From Pseudolabrys sp963742345 (GTDB taxonomy: Bacteria > Pseudomonadota > Alphaproteobacteria > Rhizobiales > Xanthobacteraceae): a DNA stretch of 64,000 bases. The stretch lies in assembly GCA_963742345.1 (NCBI GenBank), contig CAVULO010000002.1:62001-126000 (forward strand). The letters are read 5' to 3'. The notes under the pieces were generated by a model. The model worked only from the letters and a program-made list of their open reading frames with translations. It had not been told where the DNA came from and did no database searches. Positions 18,432 to 27,200 of this stretch are shown in pieces. Positions within the stretch are counted from its first letter, which is position 1; every line of letters starts with the position of its first letter. Both the position numbers and the translations under genes were made by a program.

Positions 18432-19002
18432 TCAGCGAGTGGCCGATTCGTGCACGCCCTTGAGCTGTTCGGCCAGCACTTGCAAATCGACGTCGCGGAT
18501 TCCGAGCGTTTGCAGTTCTTTCACGGCCGCCAGCACGTAGTCGCGGCACGCCCCGGAGCGGCCGTGACCCTGTCGGGCGTAATGCAGTTGCTCGGCGAGG
18601 CTGAGCCGCCCGGCATATTGGCGGTGGCCCCGGTCGACGATATAGCAAAGCGCGTGCACGCTTTCTTTCGGGTCGTCGTCGAGCCAAACCCTGCGCCAGG
18701 CCTCGCGATAGACCAGAGTGACTTGTTCGCGGGCACGCAGATATTCGATCGTTTCCGATTCGTTTGGCCGGCGCCACCCGATACGCGATGCCACGGCAAT
18801 TGCCGCCCCGATCGAGGCCGAATACAAGGCCGGGTTTTTCCGGAGTTCCGCGGTGCACGAACGAGTAGACGCAAAGCGCGCGATGGGCGCCCACCAGCCG
18901 TGCATTCCGTCGCTCGAGAAAGTCGAAGCCGGGCCGCCACATTAGCGACCCATAGGCGAAGACCCAGAAGTCCTCGTTGCTTTGATCGGATCGTGCGTTC
19001 AT
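18432..19002 (-). CDS. ChaC-like gamma-glutamylcyclotransferase (one apparent frameshift)
   Basis: The start FWVFAYGSLMWRPGFDFL carries the YGSL motif that binds the gamma-glutamyl group. It continues with VYSFVHRGTPEKPGLVFGLD and GNCRGIAYRV. Near 18765 the frame shifts; the other frame gives LRAREQVTLVYREAWRRVWL, ALCYIVDRGHRQYAGRLSLA and a normal end at 18432. Rejoined length is about 190 residues. ChaC enzymes cleave glutathione to 5-oxoproline and Cys-Gly in the cytoplasm. The gene is convergent with plsC and its end lies about 35 bases from it. Confidence 0.85.
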
Positions 19003-19131
19003 CGTGGCAGGGAATGGACCACGGCGTTGGAGGGGCCGCGACTTGCGTTCGCGTAACAGGACGGCGGTTTTCGTGCAACCGCCGTTGGACCGCGGGCGTA
19101 GAAACGCCGCATTCGGCAGGTTTTGAATTCA

Positions 19132-20272
19132 ATGATGGTAACCCAGCAGAGCCTGCAATCGCGCCGCCGAACCGGACTTCGCTACACGATTCTGCTTTTC
19201 ATCGTGTTCGCGCTGGTCGCCGGATGGACCGGCTTTTGGAAAATTGCCGCAGGCAAGGCCCAGGAGACGATCGACGGCTGGCGTGCGCGAGAGTCCAAGG
19301 CGGGACGCATCTACAATTGCGCTTCGCAGACGTGTTGGCGGATATCCCGTTCCGTATCGAGGTGAACTGCGACGACGCCTCAGCACTGTTCCGTAGCAAC
19401 CAGCCGCCGCTTGAGCTCAAGACCGACAGCCTGGTGGTGATGGCGCAGGTCTATCAGCCGGGGCTGCTTATCAGCGAATTCCACGGCCCGCTCAGCATTG
19501 GTGAACCTGGAAAAGCGCCGGACTTCATCGCCGACTGGAAGCTGGCGCAGTCGAGTGTGCGCGGTACGCCAGCGGCGCCCGATCGCGCGTCCCTCGTGTT
19601 CGACAAGCCGACAGTCGATCGCATGAAGAAGCAGCGACCGGCAGAGTTTATTGCATGCCAAGCATATCGAGATTCACGGCCGCATCGCTGAGGGGTCCGC
19701 CGCAAACAAACCGGTGATCGAGATCGCCTTACAACTCGATCAGGCTTCCGCATCGACGTTGCATCCCGCTGCCGCGCAACCGATCGATGCCAACATCACG
19801 GCGGTCCTTCGTGGCTTGAACGATTTTTCGCCCAAGCCCTGGTCTGCGCGGTTCCGCGAGATACAGGCGGCGGGCGGGCGCATCGATATTACGCAGGCGC
19901 GGGTGCAGCAGGGCGATATCCTTGCGGTCGGAGGCGGCAGTTTGTCGCTCAACGGCAATGGACGGCTCGAGGGCCAACTGCGCGTCACCATGGCGGGGCT
20001 CGATCAGTTCCTGGCGGCAATCGGTGCGCAGCAGCGCGTGCAGACCTCGCCGAACATGGACAAGCTTGTCGGCGCGCTCGATCGGCTGGCGCCCGGCCTC
20101 GGCGACGTGGCGCGCCAGCAGGCTGGTGCCAATATTTCGCTTGGCATCAACTTGCTTGGCGAGCAAACCACGCTCGAAGGCAAGCGGGCGGTGACGCTTC
20201 CGCTGCGCTTTAACGACGGGTGCGGTGTTCCTCGGACCGATCCCGATCGGAAACACGCCGGCGTTGTTCTAG
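19132..20272 (+). CDS. DUF2125 domain protein (about four apparent frameshifts)
   Basis: An N-terminal helix (YTILLFIVFALVAGWTGFW) leads to a periplasmic domain with the family's paired cysteines: RIYNCASQT and FRIEVNCDDA. Later segments in other frames read YQPGLLISEFHGPLSIGEPG, ALQLDQASASTL, AAGGRIDITQARVQQGDILA and GNGRLEGQLRVTMAGLDQFL, then a short end GPIPIGNTPALF. Breaks fall near 19312, 19340, 19655 and 20218. Rejoined length is about 380 residues, within the family range. The stop overlaps the convergent tyrA stop by 4 bases. DUF2125 function is unknown; being next to tyrA is usual in this order. The start may be 19132 or 19135. Confidence 0.82.
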
Positions 20273-21243
20273 TTCTTTTCCGACGCGTAAGGCTTGGGCA
20301 GCGGTTCGTGCGGCAGGTCCGGATGCGGACGGCCGAAATCCGGCGCGGGTGAATCCTGGCCGATGTCGACGATGCCTTTGCGGATTGCGCGGGTGCGCTC
20401 GAAGTGCTCGAGCAGCGCGTCGCCGTCGCCCTTGCGGATCGCTTTCGTTAAAGCCGAGACGTCCTCATTGAAGCGGCCGAGCATTTCCAGAACCGCATCC
20501 TTGTTGGCGAGGAACACGTCGCGCCACATCGACTGGGTCCGATGCCGCGATGCGGGTGAAGTCGCGGAAGCCACCAGCGGAGAATTTCAGCACTTCCGAA
20601 CGTGTCACCGTCTGCAGTTCATCTGCGGTGCCGACGATGGTGTAGGCAATCAGATGCGGCAGATGGCTGGTGATGGCGAGCACCAGATCGTGATGATCGG
20701 GCGCCATGATTTCCACATTGGCGCCGAGCAGCCGCCAGAACGCGGCGAGTTTCTCCACCATTTTCGGATCGCTGCCGTCCGGCGGTGTCAGAATGCACCA
20801 CCGGTTGACGAACAGTTCGGCAAAGCCGGCGTCGGGACCGGAATACTCGGTTCCCGCGACCGGATGCGCCGGTACGAAATGCACAGTCTTCGGCAGATGC
20901 GGAGCCATATCGCGCACGACCGCGCCCTTTACCGAACCCACATCGGAGACGATGGCGCCGGCAGCAAGATGCGGGCCGATTTCCTTTGCAACCGCTCCAC
21001 ATGCGCCGACAGGAATGCAAACGATGACCAGATCGGCACCTTCGACCGCAGCGGCATTGCTTTCGACCACCTGGTCGGCAAGGCCAAGCTCGGCGACGCG
21101 CCGGCGCGTCTGCGGCGACCGTGCGGTCGCAACAATCGTGCGCGCCGCACCTTGCGAACGCGCAGCCCGCGCGATCGAAGAGCCGATCAGCCCGACGCCG
21201 ATCAGAGCCAGGCGATTGAATAAGGTGAGCCGGCTGTGCTCAC
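20269..21243 (-). CDS. Prephenate/arogenate dehydrogenase (two apparent frameshifts)
   Basis: This NAD(P)-dependent enzyme converts prephenate or arogenate to the tyrosine precursor or tyrosine. The Rossmann start is RLALIGVGLIGSSIARA. It has CIPVGACGAVAKEIGPHLA, SDVGSVKGAVV, the catalytic His region VPAHPVAGTEYSGPDAGFAE and a C-terminal FSAGGFRDFTRIAAS. Near 20540 the frame shifts; the second frame gives MWRDVFLANKDAVLEMLGRF and the end KPYASEKN. The proposed start is GTG at 21243, inside the hisC TGA (GTGA overlap), which needs a further one-base indel near 21215-21235. It is co-transcribed with hisC. Substrate choice (prephenate or arogenate) is not visible. Confidence 0.9.
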
Positions 21244-22343
21244 GCGGCTTTCCCCAGGAATTCCTTGAGCGCCTGCACAACGAGGCGGTTGGCCTCCTCG
21301 GTGCCGACGCTCATGCGCAAGGCATTCGGCAGCTTGTAGGCGCCGACCTGGCGCAGGATGAGGCCGCGCTTGGTCAGGAATGCATCGGCATCCTTGGCCG
21401 TGCGGCCTTTGGTCTCGGGAAAGTGGATGAGCACGAAATTCGCTGCGCTTGGCGTCACAGGGAGACCAAGCTTGCCGATTTCGTCCGTAAGCCAGGCCAG
21501 CCAACGCGTGTTATGCGCGCGCGCGTGGTCCACGTGCGCGGTGTCCCGGATGGCCGCGATTCCTGCCGCGATTGCAGGCCCGTTGACGTTGAATGGTCCA
21601 CGGATGCGATTGACCGCGTCCACGACGTGTGCGGGTCCATACATCCAGCCGAGCCGTAGCGCCGCCAGTCCGTAGATCTTCGAAAAGGTGCGCGTCATCA
21701 CTACGTTGTCGGTGGTGGCGACCAGCTCGATGCCGGATTCGTAGTCGTTGCGCTGCACGTATTCCGCATAGGCGGCATCGAGCACGAGCAATACGCTCGA
21801 TGGCAGGCCTTTGTGCAGCCGCTTGACCTCGTCGAACGGAACGTAGGTTCCGGTCGGATTATTCGGGTTGGCCAGGAATACGATTTTGGTCTTTGGCGTC
21901 ACCGCCTTGAGAATCGCGTCCACATTCGCCGTAAAATTCGTTTCCGGCGCGGCAATTGCCTTCGCTCCGGTGCCCATGGTCGCGATCGGGTAAACCAGAA
22001 AACCGTGTGTCGTATAGATCGCTTCGTCGCCATCGCTGAGAAAGGCGCGCGCGAGCAGATTGAGCAAATCGTCCGAGCCGGCGCCGCAGACGATACGATC
22101 GGGGTCGAGGCCGAAGGCAGCACCGATTGCGTCGCGCAAGGCCGAAGCCGAGCCATCGGGATAATCTTCCAGGTGTTCGCCGGCCGCGCGATAGGCCGCG
22201 ATGGCATTCGCGCTCGGCCCCAACGGTGTCTCGTTGGAGGAGAGCTTGAATACTTTGGCGACGCCGGGCGCGGTGCTTTTGCCCGGAACGTAGGGGGCGA
22301 TATCGAGCACGCCGGGTCGCGGTTGCGGGCGGTTCGCAGTCAT
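21240..22343 (-). CDS. hisC: Histidinol-phosphate aminotransferase
   Basis: This PLP enzyme of fold type I has 367 residues, intact. Key stretches are KLSSNETPLGPSANAI near the N-terminus, NPNNPTGTYVPFDEV, LVLDAAYAEYV, and the PLP lysine Lys222 in RTFSKIYGLAALRLGW. The family makes histidinol phosphate from imidazole acetol phosphate, and many members also transaminate aromatic amino acids. Lying between chorismate mutase and tyrA, it may serve phenylalanine/tyrosine synthesis as well, which is inference. It starts 19 bases after the chorismate mutase stop. Confidence 0.93.
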   Translation of the reverse strand: MTANRPQPRPGVLDIAPYVPGKSTAPGVAKVFKLSSNETPLGPSANAIAAYRAAGEHLEDYPDGSASALRDAIGAAFGLDPDRIVCGAGSDDLLNLLARAFLSDGDEAIYTTHGFLVYPIATMGTGAKAIAAPETNFTANVDAILKAVTPKTKIVFLANPNNPTGTYVPFDEVKRLHKGLPSSVLLVLDAAYAEYVQRNDYESGIELVATTDNVVMTRTFSKIYGLAALRLGWMYGPAHVVDAVNRIRGPFNVNGPAIAAGIAAIRDTAHVDHARAHNTRWLAWLTDEIGKLGLPVTPSAANFVLIHFPETKGRTAKDADAFLTKRGLILRQVGAYKLPNALRMSVGTEEANRLVVQALKEFLGKAA

Positions 22344-22361
22344 TAACGGGTTTCCGAACGA

Positions 22362-23212
22362 TCAGGCCTTATCGGCGGCAATCGTATAGCGGGTTGCGTG
22401 GCTTCCGACGAGGGCCGCCGAACGCACTGTGGCGCCGGCCTTAACCAAGGCCGCGCTGATCGATTCAAGGCTCGACGTCTTTCGGCAAGGTCACCAGTAA
22501 GGCCGCACCGTCGAAGGCACGGTCGGGTACGGCGATGAAATCGGCCAGTGCGGATAGCGCCTGTGCTGCGCCCGCTCCCCAGCCAGAGACACGCACGCTC
22601 CACACGGCTGTTTCCGTTGCCATGGCGTCGGCCGCGACCCGGGAGAGGACGAACACCGGCAAGGCCGCGGGGTGGTCGGGGCGTTCGACGAAAGGGCAGG
22701 CGTGCGATGATCTTCGGCGCGGCATCGAATTCGAGCGCGCTCCACCAGGCGCCGGCCGAAGCCACGTCGAACGCCGGCACGAGACCAAGATCGCCTTTGG
22801 AAGCCGACACCGCCGCAACCACGCCGGCGGCGCCCATGTGCGGGACGAACGGGACGGTGAAGCCGAAATGAAAGCGGGCGGAATCCCGCATCAGTGCGTC
22901 GCCCGCGGACAGGTCGGCATGCACGGAGAAGGGCGCTTGCACGTACGTGAAAGTCGAGATGATGACGCGCCAGATGCTCTCGACGGTATCGAGCGGCAAA
23001 ATGCCTTTGTGGCGCTTGACCAGCCGTCGCATCATCTCGGCTTCGCGCGCGGGGCGGAACGCCGAGGTGCCGGCGTCCTGGCTGCGCTTGACCGCGATCA
23101 GGCGGTCGATGATCTCGCCGCGCTCGATCAGAAGCTGGTGCATCGCCTCGTCGATGCGGTCGATCTCCTTGCGCAGATCGGCCAGCGAGGGTGCTTCGGG
23201 TGGCTTCGCCAT
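22362..23212 (-). CDS. Chorismate mutase (two apparent frameshifts)
   Basis: The AroQ-type helical domain is at the N-terminus: SLADLRKEIDRIDEAMHQLL, RGEIIDRLIAVKRSQD, FRPAREAEMMRRLVKRH. It converts chorismate to prephenate. A C-terminal domain of about 180 residues follows (FGFTVPFVPHMGAAGVVAAV and, in a second frame, PDHPAALPVFVLSRVAAD), ending ALVGSHATRYTIAADKA. That C-terminal part resembles a degenerate prephenate dehydratase/ACT-like module as seen in Hyphomicrobiales chorismate mutases. Frame breaks lie near 22690 and 22475. Rejoined length is about 283 residues. It heads the chorismate mutase-hisC-tyrA block. Confidence 0.85.
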
Positions 23213-23341
23213 GGCGGCATTGATAGGTGGGCCGGGCCTTGAAATCAAAGAAAACGTTGACTGTTACCTGCTAGATTGACAGTAAACCCTCTTCAAATCG
23301 GCCCGCGATGCGGGTAAGCGCGCCGGGAGCGCACAGGCGAT

Positions 23342-24539
23342 ATGGGCGAAGCGAATCTGACGAGCGACGCACGAGGCGGCGGATGCACCGCGCGAAGCGG
23401 ACCAGCCGCACGAGTCGCTTATCGCCCATTTTGGATCCGACAAACCGCTCAGACTCGATGCCGGCGTCGAGCTGACGCCATTCCAGATTGCCTACAAGAC
23501 CTATGGCACGCTCAACGCTGCGCGATCGAATGCGGTGCTGATTTGCCACGCACTCACCGGCGACCAGCACGTCGCGAGCGTGCATCCGGTCACCAAGAAG
23601 TCCGGCTGGTGGGAGACGATGGTCGGCCCCGGAAGGCCAATCGACACGGAACGCTATTTCGTGATCTGTCCGAATGTGGTGGGTGCCTGCATGGGCACGA
23701 CCGGCCCGTCGTCGACTGATCCAAAGACGGGCAAGCCCTGGGGCCTCGCCTTTCCTGTCATTACAATTCGCGACATGGTGCGGGCCCAGGCCATGCTGCT
23801 CGATCATCTGGGTATCGAGTCGTTGTTTGCGGTCGCAGGCGGTTCGATGGGCGGCATGCAGGTGCTGCAATGGGCGGCGAGCTATCCGCAGCGCGTGTTC
23901 TGCGCGCTTCCAATCGCTTGCGCGACCCGCCATTCGGCGCAAAACATTGCGTTCCACGAGGTCGGCCGGCAGGCCATCATGGCCGATCCGGAATGGCGTG
24001 GTGGCCGGTATCTTCTGGAAGATACGAATCCGCGCCGCGGTCTCGCGGTCGCGCGCATGGGCGCGCATATTACTTATTTGTCGGATGCGGCCCTGCACCG
24101 GAAATTCGGGCGCAAATTCCAGGATCGAGCGAATCCGACATTCTCGTTCGACGCAGATTTCGAGGTGGAATCTTACTTGCGCCATCAGGGAATTTCGTTC
24201 GTTGAACGATTCGACGCCAATTCCTATCTCTATCTCACGCGCGCCATGGATTATTTCGACCTCGCTGCCGACTACGACGGCGTACTGGCCAAGGCATTCA
24301 CGGCGACGCCGACCCGCTTCTGCGTGATCTCGTTCACGAGCGATTGGCTTTTCCCGACTTCGGAATCGCGTGCAATCGTCCATGCGCTGAATGCGGCGAG
24401 CGCGCGCGTGTCGTTCGCCGAGATTGTCACCGATAAGGGCCATGATGCCTTCCTGCTCGATGAGCCGGAATTATTTGCAATCGTGCGCGGCTTCCTCGAC
24501 GGCGCTGGCAAGACGCGTGGCCTTGCTTCCAAGAGTTGA
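23342..24539 (+). CDS. metX: Homoserine O-acetyltransferase (one apparent frameshift near the start)
   Basis: The alpha/beta-hydrolase enzyme activates homoserine for methionine synthesis. It has FQIAYKTYGTLNAARSNAVL, ICHALTGDQHVASVHPV, the nucleophile serine in VAGGSMGGMQVLQWAASYP, the acid in ISFTSDWLFPTSESR, and the catalytic His in DKGHDAFLLDEPELF. The first ~20 residues from ATG 23342 are in another frame, and a one-base indel near 23375 joins them to ADAPREADQPHESLIAHFG. Rejoined length is about 399 residues. metW starts 3 bases after its stop, the usual metX-metW pair. I looked for a SAM-II riboswitch upstream and did not recognise one. Confidence 0.92.
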
Positions 24540-24542
24540 CCG

Positions 24543-25211
24543 ATGAACACTCTGTCACGCGCCAATGCCGATTTGGCGGTCGAGAATATGGTGCGAACGC
24601 CAGGTGGCGCCCGCGTCGACTTGGTATTGGTCGCGGAGATGGTCGAGCGCGGCGCAAAAGTGCTCGACGTCGGGTGTGGCGATGGTGAATTGCTGCGCCT
24701 TCTCAGTGAGAGCCGCGGGGTCGACGGCCGCGGCATCGAGCTTTCGCGCGAAGGCGTCAATGAATGCGTCGCCAAGGGATTGGCGGTGATCCAGGGCGAC
24801 GCCGACACGGATCTCGGCGACTACCCGGACGACGCTTTCGATTACGTCATCCTGTCGCAGACCCTGCAGGCGACGCGTCACCCGCGCGTCGTGCTCGAGC
24901 ACATGCTGCGCATCGGACGCCACGCCGTTGTGTCGTTTCCGAATTTCGGCCACTGGCAGGTGCGGCTCCAGCTCCTGTTCGCCGGCCATATGCCGCGCAC
25001 CGATATCCTGCCGTTTAGCTGGTACGACACGCCAAACATCCACCATTGCACCATCAAGGATTTCCGCCAGCTCTGCACGGAAATCGGCGTGAAGATGGAA
25101 ACGGCCGTGGCACTTAATGCCTGGGGCTCACCCCTGCGGCTCACCGCACCCTGGTGGTTTTGGAATCTCTTTGGGGAACAAGCCGTTTTTCTGCTCAGCC
25201 GGAAGGGCTGA
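24543..25211 (+). CDS. metW: Methionine biosynthesis protein MetW
   Basis: This 222-residue SAM-dependent methyltransferase-fold protein has the motif I region KVLDVGCGDGELLRLLSES, followed by VDGRGIELSREGVNECVAKG, and DYVILSQTLQATRHPRVVLE. The C-terminal part has GHWQVRLQLLFAGHMPRTD and YDTPNIHHCTIKDFRQLC. MetW acts with MetX in O-acylhomoserine-based methionine synthesis and is required for MetX activity in several proteobacteria. It starts 3 bases after metX. Confidence 0.94.
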   Translation: MNTLSRANADLAVENMVRTPGGARVDLVLVAEMVERGAKVLDVGCGDGELLRLLSESRGVDGRGIELSREGVNECVAKGLAVIQGDADTDLGDYPDDAFDYVILSQTLQATRHPRVVLEHMLRIGRHAVVSFPNFGHWQVRLQLLFAGHMPRTDILPFSWYDTPNIHHCTIKDFRQLCTEIGVKMETAVALNAWGSPLRLTAPWWFWNLFGEQAVFLLSRKG

Positions 25212-25532
25212 GGCGGGGGTCGCTTCACGGGTTCATCGTTGTCGGCGTTGCTGCACTGCAACTTTAACTGTGTTGCAGCCGGGAACTTCTTTCACCGCAT
25301 GTATAAACCAACATAACATCAGTAATAGATTATCGACATAAGTATAAACAAAAGACGCATACGTATAATTTATTCTGCACGTGTATTCCATACGAATAGC
25401 CGCTATGCGTTCCCGAAATGACCTTCCAATGATCACGAAATTGCCATATGCGGACGGCGTTTAGACACCGCATCCGGTGCTGATTCTATCCAGCCCGGAT
25501 GTATTGCTTGTATAGCTAAGGGGACTAACCTG
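25212..25532. other. AT-rich intergenic stretch, no gene seen
   Basis: These 321 bases hold no convincing gene. About 25290-25400 is clearly richer in A and T than the surroundings (for example ttatcgacataagtataaac). It may hold the promoter of the secreted protein that starts at 25533, but I could not assign -35 and -10 elements with confidence. There is no obvious hairpin terminator after metW. Confidence 0.5.
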
Positions 25533-26173
25533 ATGACTGTAACTAAGACAAGACGGGCGACGATTTTGTTGTGTTCGGTGGCGGTTGCGGCTTTTGCAAC
25601 GTCGGCCCTCGCAAGACCCGTCCACCACCATCGGCACGCGCAGACCACGCAAGGTGCGGCGGCCGGGGCCGAGCGCGACGTGCGCTATTCGTTCAATGCA
25701 GCCCAAGCGGCCACGGCCACGGCCGGCGACACCGGTCGTCCGGAGCCGCCGTCATGGCCGCATGTCGCTCGCCGATGCGCGCGCACAGGCGCAATCGCAT
25801 TCGAACTCGGCCTACGGCGGGGCCACAAGCGACGGGCTGGTCGAGTGAGGCTCGCAAATACATCGGCACCAATCCGACCGGGCGCGGCAGCCTGTGGTGC
25901 GGCGCTTTCATGGACCTGGTGCTCAAGCGCACTGGCCATGCCGGTGGCGGCAATCTCGCCAGCGCCTATGCGCACTACGGTCAGCGCGTGAGCGGTCCGC
26001 AAGTCGGCGCCATCGCGGTGATGGGCCGTCACGGTGGCGGCCATGTCGGCGTCGTGAGCGGTATCGATGCGAATGGCAATCCGATCATCGTTTCCGGCAA
26101 TCACAATCATACGGTTGCTGAGTCGGTTTATCCGGCCGGACGTATCAGCGCTTACGTGTTGCCTGGCGGCTGA
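25533..26173 (+). CDS. Secreted CHAP-like (TIGR02594 type) protein, two apparent frameshifts
   Basis: A signal peptide (ATILLCSVAVAAFATSALA) leads to a His-rich stretch (PVHHHRHAQ). The catalytic part, in another frame, reads ARKYIGTNPTGRGSLWCGAF, then NLASAYAHYGQRVSGPQVGA, AVMGRHGGGHVGVVSGID, and GNPIIVSGNHNHTVAESVYP. Cys in SLWCGAF and His in GGGHVGVV are placed as the Cys/His pair of CHAP/NlpC-type peptidoglycan amidases. Breaks fall near 25735 and 25851, between them the frame reads SLADARAQAQSHSNSAYGGA. Rejoined length is about 213 residues. The likely role is cell-wall turnover. A strong hairpin terminator follows. Confidence 0.78.
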
Positions 26174-26196
26174 TCACGCCACATTTAAACGGATTG

Positions 26197-26233
26197 AAAA
26201 AGCGCCCTGCTTTCTGAAACAGGGCGCTTTTTT
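26197..26233. terminator. Rho-independent terminator (bidirectional)
   Basis: A perfect stem, aaaaagcgccctg against cagggcgcttttt, has a 10-base loop. It ends in a T run on the plus strand and, by symmetry, on the minus strand. It lies between the convergent CHAP-like and MOSC genes and can serve both. Confidence 0.9.
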
Positions 26234-26257
26234 GACGACTCGATTTGCTGCCCGCAG

Positions 26258-27031
26258 TTACCTTGCCACATTGACGACGTCACCAGCGCCGATGTCGCCC
26301 GCAGAGATTACCTCGGCATAGACGCCGCAATCGGTGTGATCAAAATTGTCCATCAGGGTGCGAGGGATCGCGAGGTCGCGGATGCCGGTATCCGGGTCGA
26401 CGTCAATCGCGGCGCAACGCTGGATACGCTTGACCACCTTAAGCTGGGCTGTTTTGCCGACCGTGAGCGTGTGTTCGAGCAGATCGAATTCATGCCAGGC
26501 CGGCCAGCCGGCGACGTACAGATTGCCGCGAAAGCGGAGCGGGTTGACCGGGGCACCCGCAGCATCTTCCACTGCTTCGACTGAAGCCAGGTTGATGATC
26601 GACACCACCTTCTTGGCGACGTCCGAGAAGCTGTGACCGGCGCTGGACAGGACCTTGGGTGGCCCGTGCAATTCCTTCGGCATGAAGCGGCGGAAAAACG
26701 CCTCGATCGCGAGCCGCCCCTCCTTGTTGCGCAGGTCGCCGCGCACCGCCTGACGACCCTCCCAGTGGATCGTCAGCGTGTGACTGGCCTCGTCGAAGTC
26801 GGTACGCAGCGCTGCCAGGCGCTCGTTGCGCATGAGCATGAGGAATCGCTGCTTGGGAAAGTAAGCGGGTGCCGCCGGATCGAAGCCAGAAGGTCCATTC
26901 TCAATGGCATAAAGCCGGTCGGCCGAAATCGTCTGGCCGACCGAAAGCCGGGTCTGCTCCAGCGCCTGCGGCGAAAGTCCTTTGACCGGGTATCGATAAA
27001 TGGCGCGGATCGAGGCAGGCTCGGATGTCAT
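26258..27031 (-). CDS. MOSC domain-containing protein
   Basis: The 257-residue protein combines an N-terminal beta-barrel (MOSC_N: IYRYPVKGLSPQALEQTRLS, then DRLYAIENGPSGFDP) and a C-terminal MOSC domain (FRGNLYVAGWPAWHEFDLLE, KRIQRCAAIDVDPDTGIRD). The Cys in RCAAI is at the conserved MOSC position. MOSC proteins are linked to molybdenum cofactor and sulfur-carrier chemistry, such as mARC-type reductions or sulfurylation. The exact substrate is unknown. Its end is close to the terminator at 26197-26233. The divergent neighbour is clpB. Confidence 0.9.
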   Translation of the reverse strand: MTSEPASIRAIYRYPVKGLSPQALEQTRLSVGQTISADRLYAIENGPSGFDPAAPAYFPKQRFLMLMRNERLAALRTDFDEASHTLTIHWEGRQAVRGDLRNKEGRLAIEAFFRRFMPKELHGPPKVLSSAGHSFSDVAKKVVSIINLASVEAVEDAAGAPVNPLRFRGNLYVAGWPAWHEFDLLEHTLTVGKTAQLKVVKRIQRCAAIDVDPDTGIRDLAIPRTLMDNFDHTDCGVYAEVISAGDIGAGDVVNVAR

Positions 27032-27098
27032 TGTTTTTCGGCCACTTAACAGCCGTCCCGGGAAGCATTAACGCTGAGCTATATCAAGCAATCCGGCT

Positions 27099-27127
27099 CT
27101 TCAAACTGCGATAATGGCACCCACATA
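27099..27127 (+). promoter_or_regulatory. Possible heat-shock (sigma-32) promoter before clpB
   Basis: CTTCAAA (27099-27105) and CCCACATA (27120-27127) are 14 bases apart. They resemble the sigma-32 elements CTTGAAA and CCCCATnT, with one clear mismatch in the first. The site lies about 75 bases before the clpB ATG. This is pattern matching only. Confidence 0.4.
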
Positions 27128-27200
27128 ATGCCGAAAGGCAGGCCGCCGTAACGGGACCCGCCGCATTTTCGGTGCCACCATGGGCCGAGGGAGTTGAGAA

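Noticed and set aside
17913..19691. 592-codon plus-strand frame over plsC, ChaC and DUF2125
   Set aside because: It is a chance read-through joining one frame each of plsC and DUF2125 over the antisense of the ChaC-like gene.
23213..23341. SAM-II or other SAM riboswitch before metX
   Set aside because: Such elements often precede metX in alphaproteobacteria, but I could not match the conserved pseudoknot elements in these 129 bases.
25320..25340. DnaA-box-like ttatcgaca in an AT-rich spacer, possible origin
   Set aside because: A single near match without further boxes or neighbouring replication genes is expected by chance.
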